Of a stretch of DNA of 64,000 nt, positions 54,048-63,555 are shown piece after piece. The notes under the pieces were generated by a model. That model saw nothing but the letters and a program-made list of their open reading frames with translations. It was not told where the DNA came from and made no database searches. Position 1 is the stretch's first letter, and each line of letters starts with the position of its first letter. The stretch lies in the NCBI RefSeq assembly GCF_000826545.1, contig NZ_CDME01000002.1, forward strand, positions 2,241,187 through 2,305,186, written 5' to 3'. The DNA comes from Kibdelosporangium sp. MJ126-NF4. Lineage in GTDB: Bacteria > Actinomycetota > Actinomycetes > Mycobacteriales > Pseudonocardiaceae. The position numbers and the translations under genes were made by a program.

Positions 54048-55316
54048 GTGTCCTTATTCCGCCACCACGACTTCCGCCAGCTCTGGGCCAGCGACACGAT
54101 CAGCCAGTTCGGCACGTTCATCGGCCAGACCGTCCTGCCGCTCGTCGCGGTCACCGTGCTCGCCGCGACACCGTTCGAGATGGGCCTGCTGACAGCAGCG
54201 GAGACGGCAGCGTTCCTGCTGATCGGGCTGCCCGCGGGGGTGTGGGTCGACCGGATGCGGCGGCGGACGCTGATGATGCGGGCCGACATCGCGCGGGCAG
54301 CGCTGATGCTCAGCATTCCCGTGGCGTGGTGGGCCGGGGTGCTGACACTGCCGCACATGATCGTCGTGGGCCTGTTGGTCGGCGTGTGCACGGTGTTCTT
54401 CGACGTGTCGTACCAGTCGTACCTGCCCGCGCTGGTCAGCCGGGAGAACCTGCTGGACGGGAACTCGAAACTGCAGGCCAGCCAGCAGGTCGCGTTGATC
54501 TCCGGTCCGGCCGCCGGTGGTGGGCTGGCCACGCTGTTCGGCGCGGCCAACGCGACGGCCGCGGTCGGCCTCGGTTTCGTCGCGTCCTGGTTCTTCCTGT
54601 TGCGCATCAAGAGGGTCGAGCCGCTGCCGGAGCGGGAGCACGGCGCCAGGCTGCGCACCGAGGTGCTGACAGGCCTGAAGTTCATCTTCCACAACAAGAT
54701 GTTGCGCGCGATCGCGCTGACGGGCACCACCGCCGGGTTCTTCTTCCAGATGGAGACCGCCGCGATAGTGCTGTTCCTCGCCAAGGACCTCAGCCTGAAC
54801 AACGCTCAGGTGGGGCTCGTGCTCGCGGCCGGCGGCGTCAGCGGCGCACTGGGCGCGGTCACCGCGAACTGGTGGTACCGCAGGATCGGCAACGCGCGGG
54901 CGATCTGGGTGTCACTGGTGGCCATCGCGCCGTTCGAACTGCTGATCCCACTGGCTCGTCCCGGCTGGACGGTGTGGCTGACCGTGGTGGGCATGCTCGG
55001 CGTCGGGTACGGCGTCACCGTGCACAACATCGCGCAGGTCAGTTTCCGCCAGTCGATCTGCCCCGACCGGCTGCTCGGCCGGATGAACGCCAGCATGCGG
55101 TTCATGATCTGGGGCGCGTTCCCGCTCGGGTCACTGGCAGGCGGCGTGCTGGGTGAGGTGATCAGCGTGCGCGGCGCGCTGTGGGTCGCCGCCGTCGGAT
55201 TGTCGCTGTGCTCGCTGCCGTTGTTCTTCTCGCCGATCCGGACGACGATCAGGACGCCGACTCCCACCAGCGGCGATCCAGTTGTCCACGGGCAACCAAC
55301 ACCGCAGGGCCAGTGA
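54048..55316 (+). CDS. MFS transporter (MFS_3/enterobactin-exporter type)
   Basis: The 422-residue protein has 12 predicted membrane segments and the motif A loop GVWVDRMRRRTLMMRAD. It resembles EntS and macrolide-efflux MFS proteins, which export small molecules. GTG 54048 begins MSLFRHHDFRQLWASD, the typical N-terminus of this group. The last 68 bases overlap the 3' end of dapF on the other strand. It has been inserted between hflX and dapF relative to the mycobacterial order. Confidence 0.88.
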   Translation: MSLFRHHDFRQLWASDTISQFGTFIGQTVLPLVAVTVLAATPFEMGLLTAAETAAFLLIGLPAGVWVDRMRRRTLMMRADIARAALMLSIPVAWWAGVLTLPHMIVVGLLVGVCTVFFDVSYQSYLPALVSRENLLDGNSKLQASQQVALISGPAAGGGLATLFGAANATAAVGLGFVASWFFLLRIKRVEPLPEREHGARLRTEVLTGLKFIFHNKMLRAIALTGTTAGFFFQMETAAIVLFLAKDLSLNNAQVGLVLAAGGVSGALGAVTANWWYRRIGNARAIWVSLVAIAPFELLIPLARPGWTVWLTVVGMLGVGYGVTVHNIAQVSFRQSICPDRLLGRMNASMRFMIWGAFPLGSLAGGVLGEVISVRGALWVAAVGLSLCSLPLFFSPIRTTIRTPTPTSGDPVVHGQPTPQGQ

Positions 55317-56109
55317 GCGTGCTGCCGTCCTCGGTGATCTCCACGCGAACCCTGCCGCCGAGCACATCCACATAGGACGCTCCGGTCGGCTCGTCCAGCA
55401 GGTGCAGCAACGAGGCCACGGCGGCGACCGTGCCGGTCCCGCAGGAGCGGGTCTCCCCCACACCGCGTTCGTGCACGCGCATCTGGATCGCGTCAGGCCC
55501 CTTGCGGCGGAACAGTTCCACGTTCACGCCGTGTGGGAACAGCACTGGGTCGTGCCCTGGCGGCACGGTCAGGTCCAGGTCCGCGGGGTCGCTGTCGATC
55601 AGGCACGCCAGGTGCGGGTTGCCGACGTCGATCGCGACGCCCGGGTACGCCTCACCGGACACGATCGCCTGCGAGCGGCCGAACACCCTCGCCGGTCCCA
55701 TGTGGAGGGTGACGGACCCGTCGTCGTGCGTGCGCACCGGGCGCGGGCCGGACCGCGTGCCGACGACGAACTCGCCCGGCTCGGCCAGGCCCGCGTCGAC
55801 CAGGTAGGCGGCGAACAGGCGAAGGCCGTTGCCGCACATCTCGGCGATCGAGCCGTCGGCGTTGCGGTAGTCCATGAACCAGCCGTCCGGATCCACATCG
55901 GCCAGTCGGTGCCGAACGTCCTCGGCCTCGTTGTCCAGCACAGCCGCGCCCTTGACCACACGCAGCACACCGTCGGCGCCGAGGCCGCGGTTGCGGTCGC
56001 AGAGAGCGCGGACGTGCGCCGCGGTCACCTCCAGCGTGCCGTCGAGATCCGGCAGCAGCACGAAGTCGTTCTCGGTGCCGTGGCCCTTGAGGAATTCGAT
56101 GTCCCGCAC
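55249..56109 (-). CDS. dapF: Diaminopimelate epimerase
   Basis: The 286-residue enzyme converts LL- to meso-diaminopimelate for lysine and peptidoglycan. The two catalytic Cys lie in EMCGNGLR and in ETRSCGTGT. The N-terminus KGHGTENDFVLLPD is typical. It lies 10 bases downstream of miaA in the same direction. Confidence 0.97.
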   Translation of the reverse strand: MRDIEFLKGHGTENDFVLLPDLDGTLEVTAAHVRALCDRNRGLGADGVLRVVKGAAVLDNEAEDVRHRLADVDPDGWFMDYRNADGSIAEMCGNGLRLFAAYLVDAGLAEPGEFVVGTRSGPRPVRTHDDGSVTLHMGPARVFGRSQAIVSGEAYPGVAIDVGNPHLACLIDSDPADLDLTVPPGHDPVLFPHGVNVELFRRKGPDAIQMRVHERGVGETRSCGTGTVAAVASLLHLLDEPTGASYVDVLGGRVRVEITEDGSTLTGPAVLVARGQLDRRWWESAS

Positions 56110-56119
56110 CCGTCCCAGG

Positions 56120-57022
56120 TTACGGGGTCACCAGCCGGAGCACGTCCTCGAGGAGGGTGTCCGCGCCCGCGTCCAGCCAGGTGATCCGCTTGTCACGCCG
56201 GAACCACGACCGCTGTCTGCGCACGAACCGACGGTGCCCCTGTGCGGTCAGCGCGGTCGCCTCGGCCAGGTCGTACTCGCCGTCGAAGTGCGCGAGCACC
56301 TGCTGGTAGCCGAGGGCACGCGACGCGGTGAGGCCGTCTCGCAGGCCGATCCCCTCCAGCGCACGGACCTCGTCGACGAACCCGGCGGCGAACATCCGCG
56401 CCACGCGCTCGTCGATCCGCGCGTCCAGTTCGGCGGGCTCGCGGTCGAGGCCGATCAGCACCGTGCCGTAGCGGGCGGGGCCCGGCTTGGGCATGGTCGC
56501 GGAGAACGGGCGGCCGGTCAGCTCGATCACCTCCAGCGCGCGCACCACGCGGCGGCCGTTGCTCGGCAGGATCGCGCCTGCGGCGACCGGGTCGAGCGAG
56601 GACAGCCGCTGGTGCATCAGCGCGACGCCGACTCCGGCCAGTTCCTCCTCCAGCCTGCCCCGGATCTCCGGGTCCGTGCCGGGGAACTCCAGATCGTCCA
56701 GTACGGCCTGGACGTACAGGCCGGAGCCGCCGACCAGGACCGGCACCCGGCCCGCGGCCATGACGTCCTCGACGGTCTGTCGCGCGTGCCGCTGGTAGGC
56801 GGCCACTGAGGCGGTCTCGGTCACGTCGAGCACGTCGAGCAGGTGGTGCGGCACGGTCTCGCGTTCGGCGCGGGTGACCTTCGCCGTGCCGATGTCCATC
56901 CCGCGGTAGAGCTGGGACGCGTCGGTGTTGACCACCTCGCCGCCGAGCCGCTGCGCCAGTCGGATGCCCAGGTCGGACTTGCCGGTCGCGGTGGGGCCGA
57001 CGACTGCGATGGGTGTGGTCAC
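56120..57022 (-). CDS. miaA: tRNA dimethylallyltransferase
   Basis: The 300-residue enzyme adds a dimethylallyl group to A37 of tRNAs that read codons starting with U. The P-loop GPTATGKSDL, the DASQLYRGMDIGTAK segment, and GSGLYVQAVLD are all present, as is SRALGYQQ. The GTG at 57022 overlaps the stop of the upstream gene by four bases (GTGA). Confidence 0.96.
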   Translation of the reverse strand: MTTPIAVVGPTATGKSDLGIRLAQRLGGEVVNTDASQLYRGMDIGTAKVTRAERETVPHHLLDVLDVTETASVAAYQRHARQTVEDVMAAGRVPVLVGGSGLYVQAVLDDLEFPGTDPEIRGRLEEELAGVGVALMHQRLSSLDPVAAGAILPSNGRRVVRALEVIELTGRPFSATMPKPGPARYGTVLIGLDREPAELDARIDERVARMFAAGFVDEVRALEGIGLRDGLTASRALGYQQVLAHFDGEYDLAEATALTAQGHRRFVRRQRSWFRRDKRITWLDAGADTLLEDVLRLVTP

Positions 57023-57729
57023 GGCTGCCCAGGCTCCCAGACGGTCACATGGTAGGCGACACCGAAGGGCACCATCAGCTCGCTGGAGACACACCGCCAC
57101 GCACCGTGCTGCTCGGCGGCTCCGGCCAGCACCTGCCACGGGGCCCTGCCCTGCGCGCCTAGTTCGGTCGCGAGGTCCTCGTCGAGGGCGAGCAGGGCGG
57201 CCGGGTCGGCGGCCTGGAACGCCTTCTGGACGGCGTTGTCGAAATCGTCCGCGCGCTCGTCGGGGCGGCCTGGAGCACGGTCACCGTGCCTCGGCGAGCC
57301 GTCGCCGAGCACGAGCAGTCCAATTGGATCGTCCTGGCGTTTGGCGAGGTGTCCGCCCAGCGCACGGCACTGTTCGCTCGTCGCATCCGGAGAAACCAAC
57401 TGGATGCTCACGCTACGTGCATCTGCTTGCTCCCGCAACCATCCGGCGACCAACACCGGCAACGGCAGCGCCGGATCGACATCACCCTCCGTGTCCTGCG
57501 TCAACCGGACGCGGACGTCCACCCCGAACCCGCGGAAGGTGCCGACGGCATCGTCCGTGACCTCGCCGAATCCCGGCGCGATCGCGATCCACCTGCGGGA
57601 ACCCGCCGCCAGCGCCCGCGCCGCGGCGACGCACGCACGGCGCACCGCGGCCACCTCAGGCACGTCCGCGACGACCAGTTCGGGCACCAGGAGCGGTGGA
57701 TAAGGCACGACAGCGGCGCGGACGATCAC
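57019..57729 (-). CDS. Class III extradiol dioxygenase-like protein (Rv2728c-like)
   Basis: The 236-residue protein starts VIVRAAVVPYPPLLVPELV and shows the fold of the subunit-B LigB-type family, with GLLVLGDGSPRHGDRAPGRPDERA and a C-terminal FGVAYHVTVWEP. The iron ligands of true dioxygenases are only partly evident, so activity is doubtful. The gene sits directly before miaA as Rv2728c does in M. tuberculosis. The GTG at 57729 is preferred to a start 255 bases upstream in low-quality frame. Confidence 0.85.
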   Translation of the reverse strand: MIVRAAVVPYPPLLVPELVVADVPEVAAVRRACVAAARALAAGSRRWIAIAPGFGEVTDDAVGTFRGFGVDVRVRLTQDTEGDVDPALPLPVLVAGWLREQADARSVSIQLVSPDATSEQCRALGGHLAKRQDDPIGLLVLGDGSPRHGDRAPGRPDERADDFDNAVQKAFQAADPAALLALDEDLATELGAQGRAPWQVLAGAAEQHGAWRCVSSELMVPFGVAYHVTVWEPGQP

Positions 57730-57908
57730 GCTGTGAGACGTTACTAGGATGGCCACAGCTGAGCCTGGTGGTTCCGACTCGGGCGTTGACCTGTTTGAAT
57801 GCGCGCGGAACCTGTCGCCTACGCGACGAGGATTCCAGGTTGCTGGGCCCCGTCGAACGACGGGGCGCCCGTGGGAGGCGCGGGCACGCAGGCGAGGAGG
57901 AGCCGGCG

Positions 57909-59330
57909 ATGACGGACAGGGAAACAACCCAGAGCACGGACGTGGTCGAGGTCGAGACAGTGGTCGAGGTCGAGGTCGAGACAACGGAGGTCGCTGTGGC
58001 CGAGTCGGCTGCCACGGTCGAGCCTGCCGCTGGTGAAACCACCGCTGGTGAGACCGCAGCTGTGGAGACCGCAGCGCCCACCGCGCTCATAGCACCCGCG
58101 CCGGTTCCGGCCGCGTCCACCGACCCGAGCAGGTGGGGCAGGGTGGACGAGTCCGGCCAGGTCTTCGTGAAGACCGCGGACGGCGAGCGGTCGGTCGGCT
58201 CGTGGCAGGCGGGTGAACCGGCGGAGGGGCTCGCGCACTTCGCGCGGCGCTTCGACGACATCCGCACCGAGGTCGAACTGCTCGAGGCACGGATCGTGTC
58301 GGGGGCAGGTGACCCGAAGCAGTCCTTGACGAGCGCCAAGCACATCAAGGAGAGCCTGGTCGACGCGGCCGCGGTCGGTGACCTCGTCGCGCTGGAGGCA
58401 CGTCTCGAGTACGTGCTGGCGCACGCCAAGCAGGCCATCGAGGCCTCGAAGGTGGCCCGTGAGGCAGCGCGGGCCGCGTCGGTGGCGCGCAAGCAGGAGC
58501 TGGCCGAGGAGGCCGAGCAGATCGCGTCGGAGTCGACCCAGTGGAAGGCCGCGGGCGATCGGCTGCGCACGATCCTGGACGAGTGGAAGACCATCCGCGG
58601 TGTCGACCGGAAGACCGACGAGCAGCTGTGGCGCCGGTTCTCCAAGGCACGGGACACCTTCAACCGCAGGCGCGGTTCGCACTTCGCGGACCTCGACCGG
58701 CAGCGCTCGACCGCGAAGGCCCGCAAGCAGGAACTGGTCGAGGAGGCCGAGCAGATCGCGGACTCCGACGACTGGGGCCCGACGGCCGGTCGCTACAAGG
58801 CGCTGATGACCGAGTGGAAGGCGGCCGGGCGGGCGCCGAAGGACTCGGACGACGCACTGTGGCAGCGGTTCCGCGCGGCGCAGGACAAGTTCTTCGCCCG
58901 CCGGTCGGCGGCGTTCAACGAGCGCGACGCGGAGTTCCACGACAACGCGAAGGCGAAGGAGGACCTGCTCGTCGAGGCCGAGAAGATCACCATCTCGGAC
59001 CTGGACGCGGCACGGTCGCACCTGCACCGCATCCAGGAGCGCTGGGAGTCGATCGGCAAGGTCCCGCGCGAGCGCGTGCGTGAACTGGAAGGCCGACTGC
59101 GCGCGGTCGAGGAGAAGGTCCGGAACGCCGCGGACCAGCAGTGGCGCCGCACCGACCCGGAGGCCCAGGCCCGCGCGGCCCAGTTCCGCGAGCGCGTCGA
59201 GGAGTTCGAGTCCAAGGCCGCCAAAGCCCGCGCGGCAGGCGACAACCGCCGTGCCGAGCAGGCCGAGGCACAGGCCGCGCAGTGGCGCGAGTGGCTGGCC
59301 GCCGCCGAGCAGGCGGTCGCGACCCGCTGA
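57909..59330 (+). CDS. DUF349 coiled-coil protein
   Basis: The 473-residue protein has an acidic Val/Glu/Thr-rich N-terminus (about 1-70) and then DUF349 repeats. Each is a helical bundle with a W at a fixed place (QWKAAGDRLRTILDEWKTIRG; YKALMTEWKAAGRAPKDSDDALWQRF; LHRIQERWESIGKVPRERV). The last 100 residues are a coiled coil. M. tuberculosis Rv2731 has the same family and location. The role is unknown. AGGAGG precedes the ATG at good spacing. Confidence 0.92.
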   Translation: MTDRETTQSTDVVEVETVVEVEVETTEVAVAESAATVEPAAGETTAGETAAVETAAPTALIAPAPVPAASTDPSRWGRVDESGQVFVKTADGERSVGSWQAGEPAEGLAHFARRFDDIRTEVELLEARIVSGAGDPKQSLTSAKHIKESLVDAAAVGDLVALEARLEYVLAHAKQAIEASKVAREAARAASVARKQELAEEAEQIASESTQWKAAGDRLRTILDEWKTIRGVDRKTDEQLWRRFSKARDTFNRRRGSHFADLDRQRSTAKARKQELVEEAEQIADSDDWGPTAGRYKALMTEWKAAGRAPKDSDDALWQRFRAAQDKFFARRSAAFNERDAEFHDNAKAKEDLLVEAEKITISDLDAARSHLHRIQERWESIGKVPRERVRELEGRLRAVEEKVRNAADQQWRRTDPEAQARAAQFRERVEEFESKAAKARAAGDNRRAEQAEAQAAQWREWLAAAEQAVATR

Positions 59331-59389
59331 GGCATCGAGACTGTCCGGCCCGGCCTGCTCAGCCGGACCGGACAGCCCGGCGCGACACT

Positions 59390-60778
59390 ATGACGATGCA
59401 CCCAGACTCAGCTGTTCTGGCGGAATTGCGCGACAAGTTGGCCGCGGCGGGCGCGCCTGCCGAGGTGCTCGCGGTGTTCGACGGTCCCGGCAGCCCAGAG
59501 CAAGTGTTGCAACGACTCGACGCACTGGACGTCATGCCCAGCCCCGACGAGGTGATGTCGGGGTTGCTGGAGAATTGGGCGTTCACGCTCCGCCACAGCA
59601 TCAACCCGCTCGAGGTGGAACTTTTCGGTCTCGAGTTCGTCCACATGATGGACACATCGGCACCGGATGCGGCCGAGGTGCCCGTGATGCTGATCAGCCT
59701 CGCCGCCGACGCGGAGCGAACAGGCCAGCCCACTGCATTGTCCCTGCTGCGGTTCCTGTCTGTCCTCGGCCCGGACGACGTTCGTGATTACGCGGGGCAA
59801 GCCGCTGACCGGATGGTGGCGGCCGGGCTGAAGGACCGGCAGTGGGCAGCGAAGCTTGGCAAGCCGAAGCCCGGACCGTGCTTTGGCTACGGGAGCGCCG
59901 AAGCCGGACAGGAGTCGATCGCACTCACGTACACGTACGGCCGGAAGTCCCACGCCCTCGTGGTGCTCATCGACCACGACCTCGGCGGTGGCGTCAAGGA
60001 CTGTTTCCCGACCGACCAGCCCGGCCTCATCCGAGAACAGTTCAAGGCGCAGGCCGCCGCATACGGCCTGCCGTTCCACGAGTACCAGCCCCACGAGGCA
60101 CACACGATCATGACTCGCGTGCTGCGAGCACCGCTGTGCCCGCAGCAGCCGGACCAGATCGAGGACCTGGACCTGTATCTGCCTCTGCTCAGTGCGCGTG
60201 TGGATCTCCTGACGACAATGACCCCTATCGTGTCGGCGAACACCGTGCACACGGTGAAGGTCTCGCTCCACGGAGCCAAACCACCGATCTGGCGGCGACT
60301 TGAGATCTCGTCACAGACCAACCTGGCCGAATTGCACCGTGCCATCCAAGACGCATTCGGTTGGCTCGACTACCACATGTGGGTATTCGACGCGCCCCTT
60401 GGCCGGTACGGGGTACCGGATCCCGAACTCGAATTCAACGACGCCAGCCGTACGCCACTCCTGCTTGTTGCTCCAGGCCCTGGCGACCGCCTGCGCTACA
60501 CCTACGACTTCGGCGACAACTGGGATCACGACATCGTGGTGGAGAAGGTGTCGCCAGCAACACCGGAAGCCGTGTATCCCCGTTGCCTCGCGGGACGCCG
60601 AGCGGGACCGCCTGAGGACTGCGGCGGAATCTGGGGCTACGCGCACCTGATCGAGGCACTCGCCGATCCGGAGCACGAGGAGCACGATCACTTGATGGAA
60701 TGGCTCGGCCTGGATTCCGCGGGCGAGTTCGACCCCGCCCGTTTCGACCTCGCCGAGATCAACCGACGCCTGCACTAG
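59390..60778 (+). CDS. Plasmid pRiA4b ORF-3-like family protein
   Basis: The 462-residue protein has an N-terminal helical half of unknown type. The C-terminal pRiA4b ORF-3 domain (about 275-460) has the blocks VHTVKVSLHGAKPPIWRRLE, LAELHRAIQDAFGWLDYHMW, YTYDFGDNWDHDIVVE, and PPEDCGGIWGYAHLIEAL. The domain is common on mobile elements and chromosomes and its function is unknown. The ATG at 59390 has no good ribosome site; a second ATG at 59396 is equally possible. Confidence 0.88.
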   Translation: MTMHPDSAVLAELRDKLAAAGAPAEVLAVFDGPGSPEQVLQRLDALDVMPSPDEVMSGLLENWAFTLRHSINPLEVELFGLEFVHMMDTSAPDAAEVPVMLISLAADAERTGQPTALSLLRFLSVLGPDDVRDYAGQAADRMVAAGLKDRQWAAKLGKPKPGPCFGYGSAEAGQESIALTYTYGRKSHALVVLIDHDLGGGVKDCFPTDQPGLIREQFKAQAAAYGLPFHEYQPHEAHTIMTRVLRAPLCPQQPDQIEDLDLYLPLLSARVDLLTTMTPIVSANTVHTVKVSLHGAKPPIWRRLEISSQTNLAELHRAIQDAFGWLDYHMWVFDAPLGRYGVPDPELEFNDASRTPLLLVAPGPGDRLRYTYDFGDNWDHDIVVEKVSPATPEAVYPRCLAGRRAGPPEDCGGIWGYAHLIEALADPEHEEHDHLMEWLGLDSAGEFDPARFDLAEINRRLH

Positions 60779-60984
60779 CCGGGCATCCCACACGGGTTTC
60801 CCCGACATACCCACCGTGCCCCGGACCACCGGTCATGGACGAGTGGCGCCCCGCCGCAGTTCCCGTGCGCTACGCACTGCGTCGTCGGCCTTGTCCCGCA
60901 GGATTTCCACCGTCTCCGGAGCGAAACTGATCTCAACCCGAAAAGATCACGAGCACTGATCGCCAAGGTGCGAAAGGAGGCCCA

Positions 60985-61179
60985 ATGATCGACAACTGGC
61001 GCAAGACGACCTACAGCGCCGACAATTCGACATGCGTGGAGACCGGCTGGTCAGACGGCTTAGTCGGCTATCGAGACACCAAGCAGTCGGCGTTATCCGA
61101 GGACGTACGTCCCACATTGCTGTTCAGCCACGAGGCCGCCCGAACCTTCCTTACGATGATCAAATCCACGAACGGGTGA
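60985..61179 (+). CDS. Orphan DUF397 protein
   Basis: The 64-residue protein has WRKTTYSADNSTCVET near the start, VGYRDTKQ and a C-terminal AARTFL helix, so it belongs to DUF397. AAAGGAGG precedes the ATG at ideal spacing. Unlike most family members, no XRE/DUF5753 gene lies upstream; the 206 bases before it (60779-60984) contain no gene I can support. Confidence 0.9.
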   Translation: MIDNWRKTTYSADNSTCVETGWSDGLVGYRDTKQSALSEDVRPTLLFSHEAARTFLTMIKSTNG

Positions 61180-61282
61180 ACAGGAAACCAGGAGCCCTCG
61201 CAGCCGTCTCACGAACCAGTAGTAGCGAACCGATGACCCTTGGTACGCTTCTACGGTTGGCGACCATCATGGGGAGTGAGCG

Positions 61283-61735
61283 GTGGCTGAGGAATTCCAG
61301 ACTGGGCAATCAGGCCCAGCACAACAGCAGGTCGAGACCGAAGTGGCGGTCGCACAAGTCAGTCAAGCCATCGCAGGCATGTTCGGCGGCGAATACAACC
61401 ACCAATCGGGTGGTGGCGGCGCGGGTGGCCACTATGAATTCACCAGCCTCGCCGAACTCGACAGCATCATCACCGAGCTCAAGACCATGGCCGACAGCAT
61501 CACGTTGGACGGCGAAAGTCTGGATCGAGCCCGAAGTCTGATCACGCCACCAGCCGACGACATCATGAGCACTCTTCAGACCAAGATCACGGTCTTCTCG
61601 CTCACGGCTGCCTTCGAACACAATCGGGCAATGTGCCTGGCGGCGGAAGCGGAGATCTCGAAGCTGGTAAAGGCCAGGGAAGCCTATGCGCAAGCTGAGA
61701 ACCACGGTGCGCAGACGTTTCGAATGCGGGGCTGA
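61283..61735 (+). CDS. Small ESX-like (type VII secretion-associated) protein
   Basis: The 150-residue protein has an alternative GTG start with GGGGAG upstream. It is helical apart from a Gly-rich YNHQSGGGGAGGHYEFTSLAE segment. The helical C-terminal two thirds contains regularly spaced charged residues and TLQTKITVFSLTAAFEHNRA. It heads a row of DUF3558, PPE-like and EspG genes, which points to the ESX system. It lacks a clear WxG motif, so assignment to the WXG100 family is tentative. Confidence 0.72.
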   Translation: MAEEFQTGQSGPAQQQVETEVAVAQVSQAIAGMFGGEYNHQSGGGGAGGHYEFTSLAELDSIITELKTMADSITLDGESLDRARSLITPPADDIMSTLQTKITVFSLTAAFEHNRAMCLAAEAEISKLVKAREAYAQAENHGAQTFRMRG

Positions 61736-61739
61736 CCAG

Positions 61740-62363
61740 GTGCGAAGACTGCTGCTCAGAACCGCCCTTGGCATGGTTATGCTCATGGCCTCGGGGTGCA
61801 CAGTTACGCAGGCGGGCACCCCCACTGCGACTCGTGACACAGACAACCCGACAAAAACATCTGGGCAACCCGCACCGGGTTCCGACGACGACTACGGTGC
61901 ACCACGCGTGGCGTACCCCATCGACGGCACACCATTCTTGACCAGGCCGTGCGCCGTACTTACGGCAGCCCAGTTGGAGATCCTCAAACTGCCGCCAGGG
62001 AAGCCGGACACCGACAGCGCCATAGCAAGGACGTCCGGCCCCGGCTGCAGCTGGCTCAACAGCGACGCCCGCATGCGTCTCGGAGTCTCACTGCTGTCCG
62101 GAAACAAGAAAGGCCTGTCGGACACCTACCGCGGCAAGGACCGGTTCCCTGGGTACTTCGACCCTGTTGAGGTGGACGGACACCCTGCGGTGTTCAACGA
62201 TTCGGGCAACCACCGGCCAGACGGCACGTGCGGCATGACTGTGGCTTTGTCGGACACGCTGACGTTCCGCGTGTTGGAGCAGGACAGGCTTGGCGTGCAG
62301 TCGTGTGAACGCGCTAAGCAGGTGGCGTCGATGGTGATCCAGACGATCAAGGCAGGGGGTTGA
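61740..62363 (+). CDS. DUF3558 lipoprotein
   Basis: The 207-residue protein from GTG 61740 has a lipoprotein signal (LLLRTALGMVMLMASGC). A Thr/Pro-rich linker precedes the DUF3558 domain with PFLTRPCAVLTAAQLEIL, GPGCSWLNSD, and a final CERAKQVASMVI. Cys residues probably form disulfides outside the cell. DUF3558 lipoproteins accompany ESX-related gene groups in Pseudonocardiales. The stop overlaps the next start (TGATG). Confidence 0.88.
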   Translation: MRRLLLRTALGMVMLMASGCTVTQAGTPTATRDTDNPTKTSGQPAPGSDDDYGAPRVAYPIDGTPFLTRPCAVLTAAQLEILKLPPGKPDTDSAIARTSGPGCSWLNSDARMRLGVSLLSGNKKGLSDTYRGKDRFPGYFDPVEVDGHPAVFNDSGNHRPDGTCGMTVALSDTLTFRVLEQDRLGVQSCERAKQVASMVIQTIKAGG

Positions 62364-63550
62364 TGATGTTCTTGTCAGGGCAGGACATCTACGAGAACTT
62401 CACCAACGGTCGTGGCACGGCCGACATGGTCGGCAGTGCGGACATCGTCGCCGGGGCCGTCAACAACTACAACCAGCGCGGCGACCAGATCAAGAGCCTG
62501 CTCGGCAAGATGGACGGTGTCTGGAAAGGCGATGCCGCCGGTGCCGCGCACCGCAGTGTCGGTCCCTTGGCAGTCGAGCACGCGCTGGCCGCTCCAGCCA
62601 TGGACGGCATGCGTGACCTGGTGCAGCGCCAAGCCGGATCGTTCAACGACGCCAAGCACACCGTTGTCCCAGTGCCGCCCGCGCCGGAGACAGTTGATCC
62701 GCTGGCCGCGTTTCTGAGCCCCGGCGACCTCGTCACCTTCCAGCAACAACTGAACACGCACAACACGGCGACGCAGCACAACGTGGACGTGATGCGCGGG
62801 TACGAGAACGCATCGGCCTACAACATGGACATGCCACGCACGTTCGGGTCGATCACCTCAGACCAGTCCGAGATCCGTATCGCACAATCCGCTACTCCCC
62901 CGCCGTCTCCGCCAAGCCCTGGCGACCGGCCAAGTCCACGAAAGCCGAAACAGGGCGTGCCGCTCACTGGCGGCATCGGTGAACGGCCGCGCATCGGCAC
63001 TGCGGAGACGGCAGCGCCCACCATCAATACTCCTGGCGAAGGACCCAGCCACACGGCTCCTCCGTCGCAGACAAGCCCACCAACGGGAACCACACCTGGC
63101 GGATACAAACCACTGCCACCACCCGGGCTCGGGACAGGCACCGGAAGCGGACTGGGGACCAGCGGCACAGGGCCTGGAGTCCTGGACAGCGCGACCGGCA
63201 CCGGAGGTGGCATACCGGCTGCCGGTGTGGGTTCGCCTGGACGTGGCGGAGTCCCTGCCACAACCGCTGGCACCGGTGGGCCTGGGAGCAAACCTGGCGG
63301 AGGTCCGGTAGGGAGACCAGGAGTGGGCACGGTGAGCGGTCCCGGAGCCAGCGCTGAAGCTGCGGTCGCGCGGAACACACCGGCAGGGCGAAGCATCCCG
63401 GGTGGGATGCCGATGGGCGCGGTTCCCGCCGGGCGAGGCCGAAACGACGAGGACGAGGAACGTCGTCGTGCGTCGTTCCTTGAGGAACCCGATCCGGAAA
63501 CGGTCTTCGGACTTGACGAACCGACCGCGCCGCCAGTGATCGGCGGCTGA
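62363..63550 (+). CDS. PPE/WXG-like type VII secretion substrate with Pro/Gly-rich tail
   Basis: The 395-residue protein has a helical N-terminal domain of about 165 residues, with GKMDGVWKGDAAGAAHR (a W-x-G turn). A long low-complexity Pro/Gly/Thr linker follows (about 175-350), and the C-terminal tail ASFLEEPDPETVFGLDE plus PPVIGG is a conserved ending in Pseudonocardiales PPE-like proteins. Such proteins are thought to be exported by ESX systems, and EspG chaperones bind the PPE helical tip. The ATG at 62363 sits in a TGATG overlap. Confidence 0.88.
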   Translation: MMFLSGQDIYENFTNGRGTADMVGSADIVAGAVNNYNQRGDQIKSLLGKMDGVWKGDAAGAAHRSVGPLAVEHALAAPAMDGMRDLVQRQAGSFNDAKHTVVPVPPAPETVDPLAAFLSPGDLVTFQQQLNTHNTATQHNVDVMRGYENASAYNMDMPRTFGSITSDQSEIRIAQSATPPPSPPSPGDRPSPRKPKQGVPLTGGIGERPRIGTAETAAPTINTPGEGPSHTAPPSQTSPPTGTTPGGYKPLPPPGLGTGTGSGLGTSGTGPGVLDSATGTGGGIPAAGVGSPGRGGVPATTAGTGGPGSKPGGGPVGRPGVGTVSGPGASAEAAVARNTPAGRSIPGGMPMGAVPAGRGRNDEDEERRRASFLEEPDPETVFGLDEPTAPPVIGG

Positions 63551-63555
63551 CCGCG

